From: Caldifarciminota bacterium UBA2202
GTDB taxonomy: Bacteria; Hydrothermota; 32-111
Direction of reading: 5' to 3'
DNA: 54,466 nt
NCBI GenBank assembly: GCA_002327905.1
Contig: DCUY01000105.1
Coordinates: forward strand, 1 to 54,466
Shown here in pieces: positions 1-8,803 of the stretch. The position numbers were made by a program, and so were the translations under genes. Each line of letters begins with the position of its first letter. The first letter of the stretch is position 1. A model generated the notes under the pieces. It did not search any database and was not told the origin of the DNA. It worked only from the letters and a program-made list of their open reading frames with translations.

Positions 1-54
1 ACTGTCAACACTTCTCGGAACGGATACATGGACATCTCTATGGCTTTCTATTGA
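1..54 (+). CDS. Possible 3' end of an upstream gene (partial)
   Basis: Frame 1 is open from the window edge to a TGA at 52-54 and would encode 17 residues ending in ...DISMAFY. A tail with alternating hydrophobic residues and a terminal aromatic residue would suit an outer-membrane beta-barrel protein. However, the other two forward frames are also open across this short stretch, so the call is weak and rests only on the stop lying just before the next promoter. Confidence 0.3.
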   Translation, partial: TVNTSRNGYMDISMAFY

Positions 55-78
55 CAATTATGCTATTTACTATAAAAT
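51..78 (+). promoter_or_regulatory. Sigma-70-type promoter for the aminotransferase gene
   Basis: TTGACA at 51-56 and TAAAAT at 73-78 are separated by 16 nt and lie upstream of the ATG at 106, which has its own AAGGAG ribosome binding site near 95-100. Confidence 0.6.
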
Positions 79-105
79 AAAATATTATCTGATAAGGAGA
101 TTTAT

Positions 106-1290
106 ATGAAAATATCAAAAAGATTTGCGAATGTGGGAGACTCATCCACTCTCAAAATAACAGCTCTTGCAAAATCAATGAAGAGCAAAAATATTGACGT
201 AGCTATACTGGCTGCCGGCGAACCTGATTTTGACACGCCGAATGAAATCAAAGATGCGGCAATAAAGGCGATAAAAGACGGTTTCACGGGATATACTCCT
301 GTGAGGGGAATTCCTGAACTGCTTGAACTTATATGTGAAAAGTTCAAAAGGGATAATAATATTGAGTATAAAAACGAGAACATTATTGTTTCGACAGGCG
401 CGAAACAGTCAATATACAATGTTCTGCAGGCCTTGTGCGACGAAGACAGTGAAGTAATGATACTTGCTCCATTCTGGGTCTCTTATATTGAAATGATAAA
501 AATGACAGGAGCGACTCCTGTTGTAATAGACACAGCTCTTGATAATTTCAGATTGAATTTTAAGAGAATAGAAGAGAAGATTACTCCTAAAACCCGTATG
601 ATTATTATCAATTCTCCCAATAATCCCACAGGAGTAGTTTATACTGAAAAGGAGCTTAGGGATTTTGCGGATGTAGTGGTCAAGCACAACATCTACTGCA
701 TATCCGACGAAATTTACGAAAAAATTATTTATCCTCCGCATAAACACTATTCCCTTGCATCTTTCAATGAACAGATTAAAAATTTGACATTCACTGTGAA
801 CGGACTCTCCAAAACATATGCAATGACCGGATGGAGAATAGGTTTTCTCGGCGGTGAAAAAAAACTTGTCGAAAAGACACTGATGGTGCAGACCCACTCG
901 ACTTCATGCACATCTTCTATTTCTCAAAAAGCCGCAGTTGCCGCTCTCAAAACTGATGAATCAGTCGCAGGAAAAATGATTTCCGAGTTCGCAGAGAGAA
1001 GAAAATTTGTCCTTGATTTTATGAAGACAGTTGATGGAGTCGGATATATTGAACCTATGGGGGCATTTTATCTTTTCATGGATTTCAGAAAAATAATTGA
1101 AAGGAATAAGAATCTTTTCGCAGATTCCGAAGCTCTCTGCACAAAACTTCTTGAAGAGTATAATGTTGCAGTTATACCGGGAGGCGCATTCGGAGCTGAA
1201 GGGTACCTCCGTATTTCATATGCCGCTTCAAAAGAAGAGATAAAGAAAGGCCTAACGAGAATCAATGATTTCATAAAGAAACATATATGA
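106..1290 (+). CDS. Pyridoxal-phosphate aminotransferase, class I (aspartate aminotransferase family)
   Basis: This 394-residue cytoplasmic enzyme belongs to the fold-type I aminotransferases that move amino groups between aspartate (or a similar amino acid) and 2-oxoglutarate. Family motifs are visible: NSPNNPTG around residues 168-175, SDEIYE shortly after, and SKTYAMTGWR, in which Lys236 is the expected Schiff-base lysine. A C-terminal arginine in YLRISYA should bind the substrate carboxylate. Length is normal for the Thermus/Bacillus aspartate aminotransferase subgroup. The ATG has a strong AAGGAG site and a promoter upstream. The stop overlaps the obgE start (ATGA), so the gene probably leads the operon running to the Na/Pi transporter. 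Exact substrate cannot be told from sequence alone. Confidence 0.93.
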   Translation: MKISKRFANVGDSSTLKITALAKSMKSKNIDVAILAAGEPDFDTPNEIKDAAIKAIKDGFTGYTPVRGIPELLELICEKFKRDNNIEYKNENIIVSTGAKQSIYNVLQALCDEDSEVMILAPFWVSYIEMIKMTGATPVVIDTALDNFRLNFKRIEEKITPKTRMIIINSPNNPTGVVYTEKELRDFADVVVKHNIYCISDEIYEKIIYPPHKHYSLASFNEQIKNLTFTVNGLSKTYAMTGWRIGFLGGEKKLVEKTLMVQTHSTSCTSSISQKAAVAALKTDESVAGKMISEFAERRKFVLDFMKTVDGVGYIEPMGAFYLFMDFRKIIERNKNLFADSEALCTKLLEEYNVAVIPGGAFGAEGYLRISYAASKEEIKKGLTRINDFIKKHI

Positions 1291-2261
1291 AGAGCAGATA
1301 TATAGACAGAGTCACTTTATTTCTAAAATCCGGAAAGGGCGGAGACGGTTCCGCTTCATTCAGAAGAGAAAAATTCGTTCCCCGCGGAGGTCCCGACGGA
1401 GGAGACGGAGGAAGAGGCGGACATGTAATTTTCAGAGTTGACAGGACTCTCTTCACAATGAATCATCTCAGGTACAAGCATCATTTCAAAGCGGAGAACG
1501 GCGGGGACGGGATGGACCAGAAAAAATTCGGCAGAGACGGGAAAGACATAATTGTAATGGTGCCTCCGGGAACAGTAGTCTTTGACAAAGAAGAGAATGA
1601 GGTGCTTGAAATACTTGACGGAGAATATATATTTTTGAAGGGCGGCAGAGGAGGCAGAGGAAATGTGCATTTTAAATCTGCAGTAAACCGCGCTCCGAGA
1701 CGCACTGAAAAAGGCCGACCTGGAGAAGAGGAAGAGGTTGTTCTTGAACTGCGGCTCATAGCTGATGTGGGTCTTGTGGGGCTCCCAAATGCAGGAAAAT
1801 CCACATTTCTCAAAGCAGTAACTCATGCAAATCCAAAGATAGCGGATTATCCTTTCACAACTCTTGAACCGAATCTCGGAATCCTCTCTGACGGCACAAA
1901 AGTAATCAGAATCGCCGATATACCCGGAATAATTGAAGGAGCATCCGAAGGAAGAGGCCTCGGCAACAGGTTTTTGAAGCACATAAGCAGAGTGAATGTC
2001 ATACTCTGCATAATTGACATAACGGATGAGAATCCCATGGACACATATAAGACACTAATAAAAGAACTGGAGAATTATGACAGAAAGCTTCTGCGAAAAA
2101 AGAGAATCGTTGTATTCAATAAAACCGACCTTCTCAATGGAGACAAACCTGTTGTAAAAAATATTAAAGAACTTGATGTTGAATATACCTTCGCATCCCT
2201 TTTAAATAATGACAACGGCGGAGTTGAGGATATTCTTTTCAGGGAGATATATGCCGTTTGA
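1287..2261 (+). CDS. obgE: Obg-family GTPase, ribosome assembly factor
   Basis: This 324-residue protein is an Obg/CgtA GTPase, which binds the large ribosomal subunit and acts in its maturation and in stress signalling. Residues 1 to about 155 form the glycine-rich Obg domain, with runs such as GKGGDGSASFRREK and KGGRGGRGN. The G domain follows, with the P-loop GLPNAGKST at residues 165-173, DIPG (G3), and NKTD (G4). The protein stops soon after the G domain, so the C-terminal OCT domain of the Bacillus form is absent, as in many other bacteria. The start overlaps the aminotransferase stop by 4 nt, and the 3' end overlaps dprA by 11 nt, indicating translational coupling. Confidence 0.96.
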   Translation: MKSRYIDRVTLFLKSGKGGDGSASFRREKFVPRGGPDGGDGGRGGHVIFRVDRTLFTMNHLRYKHHFKAENGGDGMDQKKFGRDGKDIIVMVPPGTVVFDKEENEVLEILDGEYIFLKGGRGGRGNVHFKSAVNRAPRRTEKGRPGEEEEVVLELRLIADVGLVGLPNAGKSTFLKAVTHANPKIADYPFTTLEPNLGILSDGTKVIRIADIPGIIEGASEGRGLGNRFLKHISRVNVILCIIDITDENPMDTYKTLIKELENYDRKLLRKKRIVVFNKTDLLNGDKPVVKNIKELDVEYTFASLLNNDNGGVEDILFREIYAV

Positions 2262-3183
2262 CGGTAAAGTTATAGAGATAATTGAGGAGCAATTGTCTCT
2301 TCACAGCATGAATGAAGCATTCGTAGAAAAATCTATTTATTATATGGAGAAGAATAAGGTTGATGTTATCTATTCGGAGTCCATTCCGAGGTTATCCGAG
2401 TCTAAACTTCTGCAGGACATGTATTTTGTTTTGGGCAATCAGGAACATCTTAAAAAATTCAGAATAGGAATTGTGGGAACGAGGAAACCTGATGAGTATG
2501 CGGTGCGCACCGTGACTGAAATAGTAAAAAGATATAAAAACAGAGACATTGCCACTGTGAGCGGATTTGCCGAGGGCATAGATTCTCTTGTGCATAAAGT
2601 CTCTCTTGATAATTCCATTTCCACTATTGCAGTTCTGCCATGCGGATTTTCAAATGATTATCCTGTATCCAATAAAAATTTAAAAAAAAGGATTATTGAT
2701 AACGGACTTCTTCTGACAGAGTATTCTCCATATATAAAGCCATTGAAACTGAATTTCATTCAAAGAAATCATGTGATAGCGGCTCTATCCGATATTCTAA
2801 TTATAACTCAAGGAGCTATGAAGAGCGGCACTCTGAGCACTTTTTCTCATGCTCTGAAACTCAACAAACAAATATTTGCAATACCCGGGGAGATAAGCAA
2901 CAAACTCTCATTTGCGCCAAATTATGCTATTTTCAGGGGAGCGATTCCGATATATTCAAAGGATATACTTCCCGGAATATCAATAAAAGATAAGTGCAAG
3001 ATCAAAATTACCGAAGATGAACGCAATGTCCTTGAACTTGCGAAAAAATATAAAAATATAAATGACATGGTGAATGCAAAAGAATTCCCTTATGCAGTTC
3101 TCATATCCGTTCTTACAACCCTTGAACTGAAAGGTCTTATTGTCAAAGGGTTCAACAATAAAATAAGTGTTTTGGAGGATTAA
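2251..3183 (+). CDS. dprA: DNA-processing protein DprA
   Basis: DprA loads RecA on incoming single-stranded DNA during natural transformation. The 310-residue product has the Rossmann-like core: GIVGTRKPDEYAVR, SGFAEGIDSLVHK and TIAVLPCG match the family motifs, and a winged-helix-like C-terminus covers roughly the last 60 residues. An upstream in-frame ATG at 2209 exists, but the ATG at 2251 is preferred because AGGGAGA lies just before it and this avoids a long overlap with obgE. The next gene starts on the base after the stop. Placement between obgE and scpB is unusual for dprA, and no competence gene is nearby, so a role in transformation is family knowledge rather than local evidence. 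Confidence 0.93.
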   Translation: MPFDGKVIEIIEEQLSLHSMNEAFVEKSIYYMEKNKVDVIYSESIPRLSESKLLQDMYFVLGNQEHLKKFRIGIVGTRKPDEYAVRTVTEIVKRYKNRDIATVSGFAEGIDSLVHKVSLDNSISTIAVLPCGFSNDYPVSNKNLKKRIIDNGLLLTEYSPYIKPLKLNFIQRNHVIAALSDILIITQGAMKSGTLSTFSHALKLNKQIFAIPGEISNKLSFAPNYAIFRGAIPIYSKDILPGISIKDKCKIKITEDERNVLELAKKYKNINDMVNAKEFPYAVLISVLTTLELKGLIVKGFNNKISVLED

Positions 3184-3738
3184 ATGGAAAGGATAATTCC
3201 TGAAGTTGAAGCGATATTATTTTCATCATCTGAGCCTGTAGAGAGAGAGCTTCTTATGAAGATGCTCGGTATTGACCGCACTCTTTTTCTTCAGGTGATA
3301 GAATTTTTAAAGGAAAAATACAATGTGCCTGAATCAGGCCTCATGATTATTGATGCCGCAGGCGGCTACCAGATGGTGACCAAACCGCAGTATGCTGAAA
3401 CACTTGAAAAATTCTACGGCAATAAGAAGATGTCTCGTCTGAGCACTCCGGCTCTTGAGACACTGGCAATAATCGCCTACAAACAGCCGCTTACGAAACA
3501 GGAGATTGAGGACATAAGAGGAGTCAACTGCGACGGAGTAGTTAAGACTCTTCTGGACAGAGACCTTGTGATAAGGAAGGGGAATGCAGACCTTCCCGGG
3601 AAACCGTCTCTGTACCATACAACGAAGAAGTTTCTTGCTTACTTCAAGATATCTTCGCTTAAAGAACTGCCGTCAATAGAGGATATAGCCGGTGACAATC
3701 CAAAACAGGAGAATTTGTTCAATGAAAGAGAGGATTAA
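3184..3738 (+). CDS. scpB: Segregation and condensation protein B
   Basis: ScpB is the winged-helix partner of ScpA and SMC in the bacterial condensin complex that compacts and segregates the chromosome. The 184-residue length is typical. The hallmark LETLAIIAYKQPLTKQEIE, followed by IRGVN, is present near residues 94-120. The ATG follows the dprA stop directly, with a GGAGG site in the dprA end. The last 17 bases overlap the start of the next gene. The usual partner scpA is not upstream, where it often sits; dprA occupies that place, so scpA must be elsewhere. Confidence 0.94.
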   Translation: MERIIPEVEAILFSSSEPVERELLMKMLGIDRTLFLQVIEFLKEKYNVPESGLMIIDAAGGYQMVTKPQYAETLEKFYGNKKMSRLSTPALETLAIIAYKQPLTKQEIEDIRGVNCDGVVKTLLDRDLVIRKGNADLPGKPSLYHTTKKFLAYFKISSLKELPSIEDIAGDNPKQENLFNERED

Positions 3739-4432
3739 TAAATTCATTTCCAATCACACAGGTCTGTCAAGAAGAGCGATAGATAAGCTTATCAGAGAGA
3801 GCAGAATCTCCGTGAACGGAAGAATAGCCAAACTCGGACAAACAGTTGACGAGGAAGACAATATAGAGATTGACGGTGAAAAGGTCTCTTTTAAAAAAGC
3901 ATTTTACACTTATCTTCTGCTGAATAAGCCGAAGGGAATAATCACTACAAGGCATGATGATAAGGGAAGAGAGACTGTCATGGATTTAATTCCGAAGAAA
4001 TATAGCCACCTGAGACCGGCCGGAAGGCTTGACTGCAATACTGAAGGTCTTCTAATAATGACAGACGACGGAGACTTTATAAATCTTTTGACTCATCCCA
4101 AGAATAAAGTCAAGAAAGTTTATCATGCCCTTATATTCGGAAGAATGAAGGACGGAGAGATAGACAAAATGAAAAAGGGAATCACTGTTGACAATGACCT
4201 TCTCAAAGTTGACAAGGTTATCGAAAAGCATTTTTATGAAACAAAGGATAAGTCCGATATTGAGGTATTTATTACTCACGGGAAGAATCATGAGATAAGA
4301 AAAATATTCAAAGCAGTCGGTCATCCTGTGATTTCTCTCACAAGAGTGGCGATAGGCAATTTGAAGATATTCGGTATGAAGCCAGGGCAATTTCTGCTCT
4401 TTACCAGAGAGCAATTCAATCATGAAGCATAG
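3722..4432 (+). CDS. rluB: RsuA/RluB-family rRNA pseudouridine synthase
   Basis: This 236-residue enzyme converts a uridine in rRNA to pseudouridine. An N-terminal S4 RNA-binding domain occupies about residues 1-60 (SRRAIDKLIRESRISVNG), followed by the catalytic domain with GRLDCNTEGLLIMTDDG, where Asp104 is the expected nucleophile. The ATG at 3722 is chosen over 3692 because AGGAGA sits 9 nt upstream. Linkage to scpB is common in bacteria and supports the RluB assignment (large-subunit rRNA), though RsuA or RluE-type specificity cannot be excluded from sequence. The end overlaps the next gene by 11 nt. Confidence 0.93.
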   Translation: MKERINKFISNHTGLSRRAIDKLIRESRISVNGRIAKLGQTVDEEDNIEIDGEKVSFKKAFYTYLLLNKPKGIITTRHDDKGRETVMDLIPKKYSHLRPAGRLDCNTEGLLIMTDDGDFINLLTHPKNKVKKVYHALIFGRMKDGEIDKMKKGITVDNDLLKVDKVIEKHFYETKDKSDIEVFITHGKNHEIRKIFKAVGHPVISLTRVAIGNLKIFGMKPGQFLLFTREQFNHEA

Positions 4433-6371
4433 AACAGCATTTTTCTTGTTTTTCCTTTTATTTTTCGCGACAACAGTCTTCGCGCAGGATTATGGATATC
4501 TTAAAGATCCTGAAAACAGGGATATTTCAAACAATAATTTTATTTCAGGAAAATCCGGTGAAAGTTTTTATCTGAAATTTGTTTCTTCTGAAGATACATC
4601 ATATTTTGTTTTCTGGGGCATAGGCAAAGATACCCTGCCTGTTGTCAGAGACAGTTCCGGCATTTCAAGAATTGAAATAACCCCCAAGAATCTTTCTTCA
4701 GGATCTTACCATATTGAAGTTCTATCAAAAGATAAAATTAAGAAACTTAATTTTCATATTAAAATTGAGGATAATCCGAAGGTGTGGATTGTAATTCTTG
4801 AAATGCTTTTCGGCCTCGTTCTATTTATGCTCGGTTTGAGATTCACTTCAAAAGGCGTATCGAGAATGTCCGGTTACAGATTAAAAGAAATATTGTGGAA
4901 TCTGACAGGTTCAAACCTAAAAGGATTTCTTTCCGGAGTTATTCTTACTTTGATGATGCAGTCATCGACTCTGTTTTCGGTAATGGTTGTTTCATTTGTA
5001 TCCGATGGGCTCATAACGCTTGCAGGAGCGGTTTATATGTTTGCAGGCTCGGCAATCGGCACATCGCTTATTGTTCAGCTGATTGCATTTGATATATCAT
5101 TCTTTTCGCTTATCATGATAATTGTAGGGTTTTATATAAATGATAAAATCAAGAGATTGAAATATATCGGACTCGCTATAATGGGATTCGGTTTGATTTT
5201 CTTTGCTATTCAGATGATGGCAAAGACAATGATACCCCTTCAGAACACGGAGATGTTCGCATATGCAATAAAAATCATGAATTCAAATCTTCTGCTCTTG
5301 TTTGTATTTACAACTCTATTTACCTTTCTTGTGCATTCATCGGCTGTCATTGTGGCATTTGCTATCGGATTGTACATTTCAGGGATTTCGGATTATAGGG
5401 CGATAATGGTTATGATTGCGGCATCCAACTTGGGCACTTCATTTACATCTGCATTGGCAGGCAGAAAAGGAGATTCCAAATCAAGGTATTTAGTATTCAT
5501 CAATATAACTTCAAAAATAGTCACTTCAGTCATATTCATACTTGTAATGCTGAAATATCAGGCGGTTTTATCTTCACATGTGCTTTCTGCAAGAGGCATT
5601 GCTAACTCGCATCTTGCCTTTAATCTGCTCTTTGCAATGATAATAGTCATTATGCTACCAATGATAAATTACTTTTCAAAATTTCTCAAAGCTACTTCTC
5701 TTTCCAAAGACGGAGATAAAATGCTCAGGGAGAATATTGTCAAGAATCCCACAGTCGCTCTGTCAAAGGGGCTTAGGGATATAATGGCGATGATGGAAAT
5801 AGCGGGAGGCATGCTTGAAAAATCTTTTATTGTTCTGAAAACAAATGATATAAAACTGCTTGATGAGACCATTCAGGAAGACAATAAAATCGACGAGTAT
5901 GAAAAAAATATTACAATGTTCCTTGTTTCGATTTATGAAGAAGAATCTTCGGATAAAATTTCAAGAAAGACTCAGGATCTGCTTTACATTGTAGATGAAA
6001 TAGAGCACATAGGTGATGTCATAAGCAAAAACATAATGGTGTCAATCAAAAAGCGCATTGATAATAATTATTTCTTCTCCGAAGAGGGTTTTCAAGAGAT
6101 AAAGATGTTCCATGCAGAGATTATGAAGACTTATGAAATGACTCTGACTGCATTGACTCTTTATGATGAAAAGTCTGCTGAAGAAGCAATAAAAAGAAGA
6201 GAGACCGTCCTTTCAATTCTGAACAGTCTGCACAATAATCATCTGAAGAGACTGAAAGAGGGAATGAAAGAATCTATAGAGACATCAACTCTTCATCTGG
6301 ACATTCTCAATGATTATGAGAGGATAAATTTTCATCTGTATAAAATAGCCTATAACTTAGTAAAAAAATAA
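4422..6371 (+). CDS. Na+/phosphate cotransporter family protein with PhoU-like tail and secreted N-terminal extension
   Basis: This 649-residue protein has three parts. Residues 1 to about 21 are a signal-peptide-like segment ending ...FATTVFAQ. About 95 residues of polar, beta-rich sequence follow, which should lie outside the cytoplasmic membrane. Residues about 120-430 are the Na/Pi cotransporter II membrane domain, with its two inverted QSS-like motifs (MMQSSTLF at Q180 and LVHSSAVI at H305). The last 190 or so residues are a helical PhoU-like regulatory domain. The family takes up phosphate with sodium. The N-terminal extension is not usual for NptA-type proteins and I do not recognise it. 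The start overlaps the rluB gene by 11 nt. Confidence 0.88.
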   Translation: MKHRTAFFLFFLLFFATTVFAQDYGYLKDPENRDISNNNFISGKSGESFYLKFVSSEDTSYFVFWGIGKDTLPVVRDSSGISRIEITPKNLSSGSYHIEVLSKDKIKKLNFHIKIEDNPKVWIVILEMLFGLVLFMLGLRFTSKGVSRMSGYRLKEILWNLTGSNLKGFLSGVILTLMMQSSTLFSVMVVSFVSDGLITLAGAVYMFAGSAIGTSLIVQLIAFDISFFSLIMIIVGFYINDKIKRLKYIGLAIMGFGLIFFAIQMMAKTMIPLQNTEMFAYAIKIMNSNLLLLFVFTTLFTFLVHSSAVIVAFAIGLYISGISDYRAIMVMIAASNLGTSFTSALAGRKGDSKSRYLVFINITSKIVTSVIFILVMLKYQAVLSSHVLSARGIANSHLAFNLLFAMIIVIMLPMINYFSKFLKATSLSKDGDKMLRENIVKNPTVALSKGLRDIMAMMEIAGGMLEKSFIVLKTNDIKLLDETIQEDNKIDEYEKNITMFLVSIYEEESSDKISRKTQDLLYIVDEIEHIGDVISKNIMVSIKKRIDNNYFFSEEGFQEIKMFHAEIMKTYEMTLTALTLYDEKSAEEAIKRRETVLSILNSLHNNHLKRLKEGMKESIETSTLHLDILNDYERINFHLYKIAYNLVKK

Positions 6372-6380
6372 GGAGGAATG

Positions 6381-6836
6381 ATGATAGACGGAGTGTTTGT
6401 AAAAGAACTTAAATGCAGGTGCGACGAGAGGGGAAGGGTTATGGAGCTTGTCAGAAGAGATGATAAGTCATTCACAAAATTCGGGCAGGTTTACCTGACA
6501 ACCAATTATCCGCATGTCATAAAGGCTTGGCACTGCCATAAGAAACAGATTGATTATGTGGTTTGTATAAGCGGAATGATAAAGATGGTTCTTTTTGATG
6601 CGAGAAAGGATTCTCCGACCAAAGGAAATATAGAAGAGCATTTCATCGGAGTGCATAACTACTCTATGATTAAAATTCCTTGCGGCGTGTATCATGGATG
6701 GAAATGCATCAGTGAAGAGGAGAGCATTGTAATTTCTACTATAACCGAGCCTTACGATGCAAAGAATCCGGATGAAGACCGCCTTCCTTACAATTCAAAA
6801 AAGATCCCTTACAACTGGGATATAATTTTTAAATAG
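6381..6836 (+). CDS. dTDP-4-dehydrorhamnose 3,5-epimerase-like sugar epimerase (cupin)
   Basis: The 151-residue product is a small cupin of the RmlC family, which epimerises dTDP-4-keto sugars. HVIKAWHCHKKQIDYVVCISG matches the RmlC active-site block in spacing and keeps its histidine, but the usual RGLHxQ reads KAWHCH, so substrate or reaction may differ from canonical RmlC. The strand with CGVYHGW corresponds to the family's GFAHGF region. Two adjacent ATGs (6378 and 6381) are possible; the second gives a better distance to GGAGG at 6372-6376. UDP-glucose dehydrogenase follows after 8 nt, so the pair probably supplies activated sugars for a surface polysaccharide. No rmlA, rmlB or rmlD is present here. 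Confidence 0.82.
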   Translation: MIDGVFVKELKCRCDERGRVMELVRRDDKSFTKFGQVYLTTNYPHVIKAWHCHKKQIDYVVCISGMIKMVLFDARKDSPTKGNIEEHFIGVHNYSMIKIPCGVYHGWKCISEEESIVISTITEPYDAKNPDEDRLPYNSKKIPYNWDIIFK

Positions 6837-6844
6837 GAGCTCAG

Positions 6845-8134
6845 ATGAAGATATCGGTAATAGGAACAGGTTATGTCGGACTGGTCACAGGAGTAGTATT
6901 TGCTCAGCTCGGTCATAAGGTTATTTGCATGGACAAAGACAGAGGGAAAATAGAGAATCTTAAAAAAGGCATAATGCCGATTTACGAGCCGGGATTGAAG
7001 GATATGGCAGTAAAGAATCATGATGAAGGAAGGCTTTTTTATTCTATTGACATAAAAGAGGCAGTGCAGAAATCCGATCTGATTATGATAGCTGTAGATA
7101 CAATGCCAAAAGAGAACTGGCAGACCGACCTTGGAAGCGTGAAATCCGTAGCAAAGGATATCGCCAAATATATGAACGGATACAAAATTGTCGTAAATAA
7201 ATCAACTGTACCTGTAGGGACAGGAAATTTGGTTGATAAAATCATAAAAATGAATCAAAAAAAGAAATTCAAATTTGATGTAGTCTCCAATCCTGAATTC
7301 TTAAGAGAGGGGCAGGCGATCAATGATACTCTCAGGCCAGACAGGGTTATAATAGGATCGGATAATCCTTCAGCTACCATCAAAGTGGTGCAATTATATC
7401 AGGATATGAATACCGTAATAAAAATAACAAAACTGAAGAGCGCAGAACTTATCAAATATGCATCGAATTCTTTTCTCGCAACGAAAATATCTTTTATAAA
7501 CTCAATAGCCGACATTGCCGAAATGACAGGTTCGGACGTAGATGAAATTGCTGAAGGAATAGGGCTTGACAGGAGAATAGGCCGCGAGTTTCTAAATGCA
7601 GGAATTGGATACGGCGGATCCTGCTTCCCCAAAGATGTCGGTTCGCTTATATATACAGCAAAAGAACTTGGCTACGATTTTACAATACTTAAAGAGGTGA
7701 AGAGGCTAAATGAAGATAGAATCAATAGATTCTTCAGCAGAATTAAAAAATCAACTAATCTTAAAAACAAAACAGTAAGCATACTCGGATTATCATTCAA
7801 ACCGAATACGGATGATTTAAGAGAGGCTCCTGCTCTAAAATTGATAAAACTTATTCTTGGCGAGAAGGCAAAGATCAGAGTCTATGATCCTGTTGCAATG
7901 GAAAATGCCAAAAAAATACTGAAAAATACAGTTGAATACTCCGAAGACATGAATCACTGCGTAAATAAATCCGATATAGTAATACTTGTGACCGAGTGGG
8001 ATGAATTTAAAAATGCAGACCTTAAAAGCATTAAGAGTCTTATGAAAGGTTCGTATTTCTTTGACGGAAGAAATATATATGAACCCACAATAATGAAGAA
8101 TCTGGGATTTAAATATTTTTCAGTGGGAAGGTGA
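6845..8134 (+). CDS. ugd: UDP-glucose 6-dehydrogenase
   Basis: This 429-residue enzyme oxidises UDP-glucose to UDP-glucuronate using NAD+. The N-terminal Rossmann motif is GTGYVGLVTG (residues 7-16). The catalytic cysteine lies in GYGGSCFPKD at Cys260, the canonical position. NPEFLREGQA and GLSFKPNTDDLREAPA are further family signatures. The ATG follows AGGAGCTC. Its stop codon directly abuts the stop of the convergent transporter gene, with no intergenic base. It is likely cotranscribed with the epimerase upstream for exopolysaccharide or glycolipid precursors. A dehydrogenase for another UDP-sugar (for example UDP-ManNAc) is less likely, because that branch is less similar around the cysteine. 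Confidence 0.94.
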   Translation: MKISVIGTGYVGLVTGVVFAQLGHKVICMDKDRGKIENLKKGIMPIYEPGLKDMAVKNHDEGRLFYSIDIKEAVQKSDLIMIAVDTMPKENWQTDLGSVKSVAKDIAKYMNGYKIVVNKSTVPVGTGNLVDKIIKMNQKKKFKFDVVSNPEFLREGQAINDTLRPDRVIIGSDNPSATIKVVQLYQDMNTVIKITKLKSAELIKYASNSFLATKISFINSIADIAEMTGSDVDEIAEGIGLDRRIGREFLNAGIGYGGSCFPKDVGSLIYTAKELGYDFTILKEVKRLNEDRINRFFSRIKKSTNLKNKTVSILGLSFKPNTDDLREAPALKLIKLILGEKAKIRVYDPVAMENAKKILKNTVEYSEDMNHCVNKSDIVILVTEWDEFKNADLKSIKSLMKGSYFFDGRNIYEPTIMKNLGFKYFSVGR

Positions 8135-8803
8135 TTACTTCATAGAAAACGGATTGTATGATTCTTTTGAATCATAGACATCCATATTATCGGTTTTTTT
8201 CAGGTATCCGATTACTTTGTATGTGACAGGCGTCATGATTGCTTCCACAGATACTTTAAAAATATAATTTGAAATGATGATTTTCAAAAGAAGATTGCTG
8301 TTGAACATTCCTGCAAAAGCAACAATAACGAAAATGCCTGTATCAAAAATCTGTCCGATAATTGTAGAGCCTATTGTGCGTAAAAAAAGGAATTTACCTT
8401 TTGTGGTTATTTTCATTTTTGAAAGAACAAAAGAATTTGAAAATTCGCCGAACAAGTATGCGAGGAGAGACGCCAATACAATTCGGGGCGTGACGCCGAG
8501 TATTGACTGGTATGCTTCCTGAAGAGTCCAGTCAGAAGCGGATGGGAGAATCCCGACCAAATAAAAAGTGAGTGACATCAAAAGGCAGGAGATGAAACCT
8601 ATCCATATAATTCTTCTTGAATTGGCATAACCGTAAACTTCAGTCAGAATATCTCCAAAAATGTAAGTAAGTGGGAATATCAGTGTTCCTCCGTCAAAAG
8701 TCAAAGGCCCCAAAACAAGAATTTTAGTTGATACAATATTGGAAATTATCAATGCAGAGACGAAAAGCCCTGTTATAACTTCAAGATTCCTTGATTTTTG
8801 CAA
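8135..8803 (-). CDS. yhhQ: Queuosine precursor transporter (YhhQ/VUT family)
   Basis: The 222-residue inner-membrane protein has about six hydrophobic helices and the YhhQ/DUF165 signatures FDGGTLIFPLTYIFGDILTEVYGY and IGQIFDTGIFV. Characterised members import preQ0/preQ1-type 7-deazapurines for tRNA queuosine synthesis. The start overlaps the flavodoxin gene by 23 nt on the same strand, so both are likely cotranscribed from the promoter at 9273-9301. No queuosine synthesis genes are in the window, which would fit an organism that salvages the precursor, though other family members may move different substrates. Confidence 0.9.
   Translation of the reverse strand: MQKSRNLEVITGLFVSALIISNIVSTKILVLGPLTFDGGTLIFPLTYIFGDILTEVYGYANSRRIIWIGFISCLLMSLTFYLVGILPSASDWTLQEAYQSILGVTPRIVLASLLAYLFGEFSNSFVLSKMKITTKGKFLFLRTIGSTIIGQIFDTGIFVIVAFAGMFNSNLLLKIIISNYIFKVSVEAIMTPVTYKVIGYLKKTDNMDVYDSKESYNPFSMK

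Noticed and set aside
2209..2250. Upstream ATG for dprA
   Set aside because: It would overlap obgE by 53 nt and has no ribosome binding site, whereas 2251 follows AGGGAGA.
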